Positions 55,101 through 64,000 of a stretch of DNA of 64,000 nt are shown one piece after another. The stretch is from Branchiostoma floridae (lineage: Eukaryota > Chordata > Leptocardii > Amphioxiformes > Branchiostomatidae): assembly GCF_000003815.2 (NCBI RefSeq), contig NC_049994.1, positions 18,643,876 through 18,707,875 of the forward strand, written 5' to 3'. The notes beneath the pieces are model-generated. The model saw nothing but the letters and a program-made list of their open reading frames with translations, did no database searches and was not told the origin of the DNA. Position numbers and translations under genes: made by a program. Numbering within the stretch: the first letter of the stretch is position 1; every line of letters starts with the position of its first letter.

Positions 55101-58071
55101 GTTTTGTTTGTTTGTTTGTTTGTTTGTTTGTATACAGGTGTTCCAGGATATTGTCCTCCCCATGACAGTTCTGGAGAAGTCCGTAGACAAAGCTGAACAG
55201 CTGGGTGACACCTACCCCATCCTGGTCTTTCCCTGCTGAATCAGACTACTTTGTTTGTTTATTTGTTTATTTATCTGTTTGTTTGTATACAGGTGTTCCA
55301 GGACATAGTCCTGCCCATGATAGTGTTGGAGAAGTCCGTAGACCAAGCGGAGGAGTCATCCGACACCTACCCCATCCTGATCTATCCCTGTCAGATTGAC
55401 AGGGATAGATCAGGATCAGGATACTGACTGTATTGTTTTAGTTTATTTGTTTATTTGTTTGTTTACAGGTGTTCCAGGACATAGTCCTCCCCATGACAGT
55501 GCTGGAGAAGTCTGTAGATCGAGCTGAAGAGTTATTCAACACTTATCCCATCCTAATCTACCCCTGCCGGATCTGACTGTGTTTTGTTTGTTTGTTTACT
55601 TATCTGTTTATTTGTTTGTTTACAGGTGTTCCAGGACATTGTCCTCCCCATGACTGTACTAGAGAAGTCTGTAGATCGAGCTGAAGAGTTATTCGACGCC
55701 CACCCCATCCTGATCTACCCCTGCCGAATCTGACTGTTTTATTTGTTTGTTTACTTATCTGTTTATTTGTTTGTGTCCAGGTGTTCCAGGACATAGTTCT
55801 CCCCATGACAGTGCTGGAGAAGTCTGTAGACAAAGCTGAGGAGCTGTTCGGCATCTACCCGATCGTGATCTACCCCTGTCAGATCTGACTGTATTTTTTT
55901 TGTTTGTTTACTTATCTGTTTATTTGTTGTTTACAGGTGTTCCAGGACATAGTCCTCCCCATGACGGTGCTGGAGAAGTCCGTAGACAGAGTGGAGCAGC
56001 TGTTTGACACCTATCCCATCCTGATCTACCCCTGCCGGATTTGGCTTTGTTTTGTTTGCTTATCTGTTGTTTGTTTCCAGGTTTTCCAGGATATAGTACT
56101 GCCTATGACTGTCCTGGAGAAGTCTGTAGACAAAGCTGAGCAGCTGTTTGACACCTCTCCCATCCTGATCTACCTGTCATTGATGAGTTTTGATTTTGTT
56201 TACTTTTTGTTTATTTGTTTGTTTGTTTACAGGTGTTCCAGGACAGCTGTTTGACACCTATCCCATCCTGATCTACCCCTGCTGAATCTGACTGTATCTT
56301 GTTTGTTTGTTTATATCCCTGTTTGTTTGTTTGTTTACAGGTGTTTCAGGATATTGTCCTGCCCATCACAGTCCTAGAGAAGTCCGTAGACCGAGCGGAG
56401 CAGCTGTTTGACACCTGTCCCATCCTGATCTACCCCTGTCATTGACAGTTCTGGATTTGTTTGTTTATTTGTTTGTTTATAGGTGTTCCAGGACATTGTC
56501 CTGCCCATGACTGTCCTGGAAAAGTCCGTAGACCGAGCTGAAGAGTTATTTGACACCTACCCCATCCTGATCTACCCCTGCCGTATCTGACTGTATCTTG
56601 TTTATTTGTTTATTTGTTTTGTTTGTTTCCAGGTGTTCCAGGACATAGTCCTCCCCATGACAGTGCTGGAGAAGTCCGTAGACCGAGCTGAAGAGTTATT
56701 TCACACCTATCCCATCCTGATCTACCCCTGCCAGATCTGACTGTGTTTTGTTTATTTGTTTGTTTATCTATCTGTTTACAGGTGTTCCAGGACATAGTCC
56801 TGCCCATGACAGTACTGGAGAAGTCCGTTGACCGAGCTGAACAGCTATTTGACACCTATCCCATCCTGATCTATCCCTGCCGTATCTACGACCACGGCCC
56901 GGCCATGGGGCAGCTGCGCCCTCCGAGGAAGGACCAGATGTGCCCGGGGACAAACTACGGTGGGGAAGGCTTATTTGATATATTCATCATGTTCATATAT
57001 TCATGTTCTATCCACTTGTTTTTATGTCATACCTGTGACGCGAAAACGTTCGACACGGGTGTTCCGGACTGGGTGATAACTTTCCGTATCAGACGGGCTC
57101 TAAGTTGTATCACACGGGCTCCATTCGAATAAATCGAAGTGTTTCAAGCGGGACGAGTGCGGCGCCGTCGAAAATTCGAATACCGGATTCGGACGTTGGA
57201 ACATTACTTTTTGTTCGAGGGCACCAATTTAGTTCAACTTCTGGCGCATTTTGCATCAAAACAGGGGTTTTCTCAGGTGGGTATGACATAAATGAAATAC
57301 AACACGGTGTATTCCGTATCACCCCAGGTCCCAGGCCTCCCGCGGGGCTTATCACCCACTGGCCCTCGGGGGTTCCGTCTCGTGGTCGAGCGGGAACATC
57401 AGTTGATACGGACAACAACTGTGGTGTATTCTATTTTTGGACTGCCACGCCAGCTTACAAGGAGTAATCCGTGTCAAAGTTTATGAAAGTCGCTGTACTT
57501 TTGGTCTGTCAATAAAGATTTATCAGTATTTATGATCAGTTTGTTTTCTGTTGTTCCCTATCTTGTAAGGGTTACGTCTTATGGATTTTGTTTTTATAAC
57601 TCTGTTGATTTTCTTTTTGCATTGATATTAATGTTTCATTAATAATGATTGTATGATTGTAAAGTTCTAATGTTCTTGTCAAAGGAAAGTTTTGACCATT
57701 GATAGTCTACCATGATCCTCGAACATGGAAAAAGTTGAAATTTGATGATTAAACAGTTTTGATCTAGATGTAGTTGTAGTATCCAGTATGACCTTTGTTA
57801 AAAACAATGCTGCAAGATGAGAATAAACTGCAGTTGTATGTAATTGTCTGTAATTTCAGGTGTTTCCAAGAGACACGCACAGTCACACACATTTGCCATG
57901 GTTGCTATTTGAGGATAAAATTTGTCACTGAAGACAGCAACATGACTTTTCATTCATGATTAATTTACCCTATCCAGGCATGTTCTATGACCTTGGTGTG
58001 TACGGAGTTCCGGGTCCGGTGAAGCGTCGCGAACGCTATGATCCCGTCCACGCCATGCGCAGTATGGAGAA
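46114..58071 (+). CDS. DHCR24: delta(24)-sterol reductase-like flavoprotein, last exon missing
   Basis: Exons: 46114-46235, 46821-46989, 49848-49971, 50634-50722 (or the alternative 51220-51308), 51817-51999, 52350-52433, 53008-53106, 53876-54051, 54557-54647, 56782-56959, 57978-58071, all in phase, 469 codons. The protein shows an N-terminal membrane segment (FIILVFCLPASFLFD), RVRDIQRRIRRW, MCTSRPNWLSL, VRVEPMVSVGDITRYL, the FAD-domain tract [84 protein letters not shown] and FYDLGVYGVPGPVKRRERYD. These align in order with human DHCR24 (516 residues), which reduces the sterol C24-25 double bond at the ER using FAD and NADPH. The expected C-terminal 45 or so residues are absent; the open phase at 58071 points into the N gap. 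The exon 6 donor (GTGGAG) is weak. Confidence 0.93.
46990..47530 (+). repeat. three partial copies of DHCR24 exon 2 with donors
   Basis: The 3' part of exon 2 (CGCCCAAACTGGCTCAGTCT to TTCCAGAAGGTAAGA) recurs ending at about 47134, 47344 and 47529. The third copy extends 5' to GGCGGTAGGGCGACCAACCG. Each copy keeps a donor-like GTAAGA or GTACAG but no acceptor. Confidence 0.9.
47786..48796 (-). CDS. intronless RING finger-NHL repeat protein, nested in DHCR24 intron 2
   Basis: A 336-residue single-exon ORF. Residues 17-56 form a RING (Cys17, Cys20, Cys32, His34, Cys37, Cys40, Cys53, Cys56); from about residue 65 there are NHL beta-propeller repeats (GQFRDPFGVTVSDEGEIFVA, GQLKFPLGICTDRAGNIIVA). 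RING-NHL proteins of the TRIM2/3/32 type are E3 ubiquitin ligases whose propeller binds substrate or RNA. This one lacks B-boxes and a coiled coil, and its RING is short. Lack of introns and nesting on the opposite strand suggest retroposition, though I see no poly-A tract. The start MAAASSLGTHFKEGVTC is the first ATG. Confidence 0.9.
   Translation of the reverse strand: MAAASSLGTHFKEGVTCSICLELFTGPKVLPCGHSVCQDCLQDIVRMGVDFKCVNCRQPQRVTFGGEGSGTGQFRDPFGVTVSDEGEIFVADRGNQRIQVFTLQGKFVRQFPTVMSGEQKIYPEDVAMDGEGNLWVVGDLWGMDTDFVGFAVQYNKQGTVLRKFDLQATGWGRGIAVDTRRNHILITQTKDSSNPYGEVLLFRPDGTLVRTVGQQQGMKYPWYITVDREGNILVSDCLNNCVFVYNEDGQFLLRFGGHGRAEGQLKFPLGICTDRAGNIIVADWLNRRVEMFDKTGEFQKHIATGMERPCAIAMATQEQLVVADSREDTVNIFLSF
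49050..49847 (+). repeat. seven partial copies of DHCR24 exon 3 in intron 2
   Basis: Copies begin at about 49068, 49159, 49252, 49371, 49490, 49609 and 49728, the later ones every 119 bp, each as TTTACAG (or TTCTAG) then GACCAGTGTGAGAAGATCCC. The last five differ from exon 3 by CTGTAAAACATC in place of CTGTACAACATC, giving an in-frame TAA, and end GAGAGACAGGTGTAAGT, a good donor. They therefore look like complete poison exons of about 65 bp. TTTG runs fill the spacers. Confidence 0.92.
50342..50519. mobile_element. 178-bp MITE with TA target site, copy 2
   Basis: Related throughout to 12914-13087; ends CAGTAGAAGCCAATTAATTG and inverse ending GGCTTCCACTG, flanked by TA. It lies in a DHCR24 intron. 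Confidence 0.85.
51220..51308 (+). CDS. DHCR24: alternative DHCR24 exon 4b, mutually exclusive with 50634-50722
   Basis: Same length (89 nt), same phases and proper AG and GT sites as exon 4a. Codon by codon, about 17 positions differ only synonymously, and two change the residue (Phe to Tyr at the start, Ala to Val in GLGLGAGM). The exon encodes the FAD-binding tract [11 protein letters not shown]. Including both exons shifts the frame, so splicing must choose one. This pattern indicates selection on both copies. Confidence 0.85.
52715..53007 (+). repeat. two degenerate copies of DHCR24 exon 7 start
   Basis: CCCCAGCTACCAGAAGGCCA at about 52724 and CCCCAGTTGCCAGACTACCT at about 52872 match the acceptor and first codons of exon 7 at 53001-53025, then decay. 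A GATTGAAT...GAAGAAAAG spacer recurs with them. Confidence 0.8.
53470..53875 (+). repeat. two partial copies of DHCR24 exon 8 with acceptors
   Basis: A degenerate copy at about 53484-53552 has TAG stops. A nearly exact copy at 53722-53830 keeps [20 protein letters not shown] and YIPLREYLL, then ends without a donor. True exon 8 follows at 53876. The near identity of the second copy implies recent duplication. Confidence 0.9.
55015..56781 (+). repeat. about twelve partial copies of DHCR24 exon 10 with acceptors
   Basis: Units of about 150 bp start CAGGTGTTCCAGGA at about 55137, 55291, 55467, 55625, 55779, 55935, 56079, 56232 (internal deletion), 56338, 56481 and 56630, plus a short decayed copy near 55018. 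Each has a 3' acceptor and most encode VFQDIVLPMTVLEKSVD and onward in an open frame to YPC, then most end in TGA within a few codons where exon 10 continues YDHGPAMG. TTTG-rich spacers supply the pyrimidine tracts. No donors are evident. Confidence 0.92.
57040..57540. repeat. unclassified GC-richer repeat in the last visible DHCR24 intron
   Basis: Contrasts in base composition with the surrounding AT-rich intron. CTGGGTGATAA near 57070 pairs with TTATCACCC near 57348. Its right part, GTCAATAAAGATTTATCAG at about 57507, matches a tract at about 13880. It may be the 3' end of a retroposon or a fold-back element. Confidence 0.5.
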
Positions 58072-58171
58072 GTAAGCTTCTTCAGAATCTTTCTTTTTTT
58101 AAATTGAACTACTGTCTTGTAGTTAGAGTTGTTGTCTCAGAACCCAGAGGTACATTGTATGTACCCTTCAA

Positions 58172-58393
58172 GTTGATTCACCTTTATCCGTGGGGTAACC
58201 TATATCCGTTGTGTTTAAAAACACAATAATTAGGGATATCAAGTTGATGGACTCAGATGGTTTCAAACTGCAGCAGTATTTTGAATATTGCAATTAGAGA
58301 CCACCGTTCATCGACTTGATATCCCCAAATACCATGTTTTAATTTTGTAAAAGCAATGGATAGGTTACTGCAGATAAAGGTAAACTGGCGTTA
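58172..58393. mobile_element. MITE of the TAACGCTAGTTCACC family, copy 3
   Basis: TTCACCTTTATCCGTGGGGT and inverted arms around GGGATATCAAGT match copies at 14439 and 18344. It lies between the last visible DHCR24 exon and the gap. Confidence 0.8.
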
Positions 58394-58523
58394 TACTGAG
58401 GTCCAATCCCTGACCGGTCTCATTGCAGTATCTTTAATGGGAAAGGCTCTTAACTCCTATTTCCTTACTCGAATCAGGTGAAAATGAGTATTTACCAGCT
58501 TCACTTACATAGGGACGTCTTGC

Positions 58524-58623
58524 NNNNNNNNNNNNNNNNNNNNNNNNNNNNNNNNNNNNNNNNNNNNNNNNNNNNNNNNNNNNNNNNNNNNNNNNNNNNN
58601 NNNNNNNNNNNNNNNNNNNNNNN
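58524..58623. other. assembly gap of 100 N
   Basis: Exactly 100 N, a usual placeholder for a gap of unknown size. The final DHCR24 exon(s) and the 5' end of the zinc-finger array are both missing at this point, so real sequence is absent or the join is wrong. Confidence 0.97.
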
Positions 58624-60830
<2,207 letters not shown>

Positions 60831-61132
60831 CCTACATGCCCTCCAGAAGTAACTATTTCAACTGTAGTCTTAGTCTGTACCTGGTACTGATAACTACTGT
60901 TATAGTAAATAAATACTCATTTGACTTAGAGGCAGGTTGTTTGGTGTGGTTTATGGCAAATGTGTCCAAGAAGGCGGCTTTTACCAGTTTAGAAATTACA
61001 AATATGTTAATTGATTAATAATTGCAAGTTTTCCACCTTTGATAGTAGTTTCTTTTTATTTACTGTGACAGACATGACAGACGTAGTTGTGACGCACTAA
61101 AAATTATCTACTTATTTTAGCGCCACCAATTT

Positions 61133-61137
<5 letters not shown>

Positions 61138-61184
<47 letters not shown>
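61138..61184. repeat. (AT)n microsatellite
   Basis: An uninterrupted AT run of about 45 bp. Confidence 0.95.
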
Positions 61185-61185
<1 letters not shown>

Positions 61186-62958
61186 AAAAAAAACATAATT
61201 AAACTAAGCAAGTTATATATACAAAATGAAGCAAGATGTAAACAATACTAAAGGAAAATGGAAAATGTGTATGGCAAAAATTGTTATGCGTGCGTGTCCT
61301 AGCCCCTATCATCAGCAATTTGATGATGGCCACCTAAACACGAAGAACGAAGAAGATCCCAGTGATGAAAGGAGAAATTTTACACGTACAAGAATTTAAA
61401 AATGTGGAAGAATAAATCTGTTTGTGGAGTGTTTATAGTGATGAAATTTTGGGTGTTAGAAATTATAGCTAGGATTTTGGAATCTATGGAATATGAATAT
61501 AATTGACTTCCACGAAGTAGTAAAGAAATCTGGGCATTTGATAGTATTTATACCTAGGCAATAGAACACTGAGGAGACAGGAGAAGTTCTATGAATCTAT
61601 CGATAGGTTCTGTACGGCGCATGAACTGCGGTGTGAGACCGCGAAGGTCAGCGGCCGGTCGCTCTACTGAGAAAACATGGCCGCTGTGCGGAACTATTGT
61701 GTACATTATATTAATTCTTTTCATTTGCCCCACAAATAAGCAAAAATAGATTCAAGTCTATTGACGAGTTTTATTCTATTTATTTTTTATTGTGTTGACA
61801 TTAAGTGTATTATCAGGAGCATCTGGGGAGCAAATTGACCTTTGCCCTACACCACTTCACCCCTGACCCCTACGCGTAAGAAGAAAGGGGAAAGCTGCCC
61901 GACCGGTTTAGTGACGAGGAATCTATCATAGGAAGCAGGTAAGACTTACAAACGTGCTTTCAAGTATTCTGATACAGATTGTAAGAGTTAGGGGTCATTT
62001 CTGTGGGACAGTAATCTAGTAAGTATTTAAATATCATAATTTATAGGCATTTTCTTGATGTAAATACGGCAGAAATAAAGGGGGAGGGGGCGAAGCCAAA
62101 CATACGTGAGACCCTCGCCACCAAGTCAGTTTGTTTTCTTCCATATGAAACCGTTTGACCTTTTCTTGGTGTACATTCGAGTTTTGTGCATTGTAATAAT
62201 GATGGAAAACTATGATAGGGACTTAGATCTGAGCCACTATACACCAAAGGAGACATTTTAATCACTCGATACAAGCGATCCATTTCAGACAGCAACTTTT
62301 CCATGAAGAAAGTAGTCTGCAATTCAAACACGATGAAAAGGGAGCAGACAACCTGGGTATATGATGTAGCCAACTGTCTTTTTCAGTGATAAATTCATGA
62401 TGAGGATTTGTATGAGGATTTATATGTATGGATCTCAACGCAGTTTTCTGCATATTGTCTCAATTGTCAACTACAAGATTTTTTGTTTACAAAAATTGAT
62501 AACATCGTATATTCCCAATTTACTTATCTGTAGTCTTAAAAAAGTTATGTTCACGTTTGTTTTTGTTTGGTTGAACCTTTGTTTATTCATGAAAGCTCAG
62601 ATCGACCTGCAGGCCGCTTTTCATTGCGGTCATGAGGGAAGAGGCAAAGTATGTACAGTTTATAGAGGTCAAGGGTCACAAGTGCGCTGGATATAACAGC
62701 TGTCAATTTGTTTGTTTGTTTGTTTGTTTGTGCCTTTATTCGTACCTGATCATTAGAAATGGTGCAGAAATCGAAATTGTTGTCGTATCTTCTAGAATTT
62801 TTTTTTAAACCTGAAAATCAGGTGATCTTACAGAATTTTAAACGGGTAAAATATGTGGACAGAATAATGTATTATATATCTACGCCCGTTTCCATTTTTT
62901 TAAAGAAAGAAAGCAAGAAAAAAATCATCATCTAAACAATATTTTTACTGTTTTAGAG
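61185..62958. other. intergenic, upstream of the intact zinc-finger gene
   Basis: No coding exon recognised. A (TTTG)n run lies at about 62708-62731. A TTTTAG acceptor directly before 62957 implies a noncoding first exon somewhere in this region. Confidence 0.55.
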
Positions 62959-63876
62959 ATGGCGGAGTTCACATGTGTGCCTCCTGCTAAAGAGCTTAAC
63001 GTGGAACAAGCTGTGAACATCAAAGAGGAGCCGACAGGAGACACTGGATGGCAGCAGGATGAACAGGAAACGTACAACGAGGACCAGGAAACCTACGACT
63101 ACTTTGGCTTAAGCGAACCAACTGGACATCATTGGAACGAGACTTACAACAGTTGTGAGCAGTCAGCAGACACGAGATGGCAGCAGGAAACGTGTGACGT
63201 GAACTTTCCCCAACCTGACAACACATCAACCTCACAGGTACAGGAGAGCAGAGACAATAAGGGAAGGCATCTGGTTAAAAACACCGATGAGAAACCCTAC
63301 ATGTGTGTGGAGTGCGGGTACAGTACAGCCAATAAGGCTCACCTATCCCGACATAGGAGAACTCATACAGGGGAAAAACCCTACAAGTGCGACCAGTGTG
63401 ACTATTCTGCTGCAGATAAAACTACGTTTGACAGACATCTAGCAAAGCACAGTGGCGAGAAACGCTACATATGTGAGGAGTGCGGGTACAAAACAGCTCG
63501 AAAGTCTCACTTATCCCAACATGTGAGAACCCATACAGGAGAAAGACCCTACAAGTGTGACCAGTGTAACTTTTCAGCGTCAAAGAAGTGTAATTTAAAT
63601 GAACATCTATCAAAAAAGCATTCTGGCAAGAAACCCTACCTGTGTAGGGAGTGCGGATACAAGACAGCTTATAAGTCGGCCCTATCCCAACACATGCGAA
63701 AACATACCGGAGAAAAACCCTACAAGTGTGATCAGTGTGACTATGCTGCTGCACAGAAGTCCAACTTAGACCAACATCTTGTAAAACACTTCGGTGAGAA
63801 GAAACCCAACATGTGTAGAGTACAGAAGGACTTGTCACAACACATCACAACCCATATAGAGCAAGGTGAGACGTGA
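62959..63876 (+). CDS. C2H2 zinc-finger protein, six fingers plus a degenerate seventh
   Basis: A 305-residue ORF starting MAEFTCVPPAKELNVEQ two bases after a TTTTAG acceptor. Residues 1-108 are acidic, without a known domain, but include IKEEP (21-25), a SUMO-acceptor consensus. Fingers follow from about residue 112, alternating MCVECGYSTA and [10 protein letters not shown] types with TGEKPY linkers. A seventh unit (MCRVQKDLSQH) has lost its second Cys. The protein is presumably a nuclear DNA-binding factor. It is a sequence relative of the decayed array upstream and is probably the surviving member of a local duplication. Confidence 0.92.
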   Translation: MAEFTCVPPAKELNVEQAVNIKEEPTGDTGWQQDEQETYNEDQETYDYFGLSEPTGHHWNETYNSCEQSADTRWQQETCDVNFPQPDNTSTSQVQESRDNKGRHLVKNTDEKPYMCVECGYSTANKAHLSRHRRTHTGEKPYKCDQCDYSAADKTTFDRHLAKHSGEKRYICEECGYKTARKSHLSQHVRTHTGERPYKCDQCNFSASKKCNLNEHLSKKHSGKKPYLCRECGYKTAYKSALSQHMRKHTGEKPYKCDQCDYAAAQKSNLDQHLVKHFGEKKPNMCRVQKDLSQHITTHIEQGET

Positions 63877-64000
63877 AAACCATATGGAAGAAGAACCCCT
63901 CCAGGATCTCGGAGTGACCATGCTAACTGTAGTTACTCTCAAGCAGAGGTTAGGCTCCGGCTGTTTTTAATTTTTTTTCAGTCGATTTTATCGGGTTTTC
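63877..64000. mobile_element. 3' flank with transposon tip at the window edge
   Basis: From about 63935, CTCTCAAGCAGAGGTTAGGC through CGGCTGTTTTT and TTTTATCGGG matches 30505-30575. The element runs off the window. Confidence 0.75.

Noticed and set aside
57110-57467. ORFs of 100-120 codons on both strands
   Set aside because: No domain recognised and overlapping in antisense; lies in a repeat with fold-back features.

Overview
This window looks like genomic DNA from an invertebrate chordate, most probably an amphioxus (Branchiostoma). The basis is intron-rich genes with GT-AG splice sites, metazoan gene families (a chimeric Cys-loop receptor, CHMP5, TLCD5, DHCR24, a RING-NHL gene, C2H2 zinc-finger genes), many fold-back transposons, and minisatellites that carry copies of exon edges. 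No search was run. Names rest on reading the translations and on exon phases that join without conflict.

Layout. 0.9-8.8 kb (+): a 14-exon receptor gene, open at its 5' end, that joins a Thr/Pro/Ser repeat, C-type lectin, LDL-receptor A, Frizzled-like, Kringle and Sushi modules to a complete pentameric ligand-gated ion channel subunit. 8.8-10.4 kb: a large minisatellite. 10.4-14.6 kb: no gene recognised, several small transposons. 14.7-23.3 kb (-): a nine-exon short-chain dehydrogenase whose catalytic Tyr codon reads Ser; intron 1 holds fold-back elements and an integrase-like relic. 26.2-32.8 kb (-): CHMP5, eight exons. 35.1-37.2 kb (+): TLCD5, three coding exons. 39.4-45.3 kb: a candidate 5.9-kb transposon with minisatellites near both ends and another element nested inside. 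46.1-58.1 kb (+): a DHCR24-like sterol reductase lacking its last exon, with an intronless RING-NHL gene on the opposite strand in intron 2. 58.5-58.6 kb: a 100-N assembly gap. 58.6-60.8 kb: a decayed zinc-finger array. 63.0-63.9 kb (+): an intact zinc-finger gene.

Two things stand out. First, the receptor: its added ectodomains are the module types used elsewhere by separate receptor-clustering proteins (Frizzled and Kringle in MuSK/ROR, LDLa in LEV-10, Sushi in LEV-9), here fused to the channel by phase 1-1 exons, as expected from exon shuffling. Second, every recognised multi-exon gene in the window carries tandem partial copies of exon edges, each copy keeping a splice site (acceptor or donor) plus adjacent coding sequence. 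One such duplication in DHCR24 is a complete exon pair that differs mainly at synonymous sites and must be spliced exclusively, so it looks functional.

The genes do not form a pathway. CHMP5 acts in ESCRT-III membrane scission, TLCD5 is a TLC-domain membrane protein, DHCR24 reduces sterol side chains and the SDR is of unknown substrate. CHMP5 and TLCD5 lie head to head.
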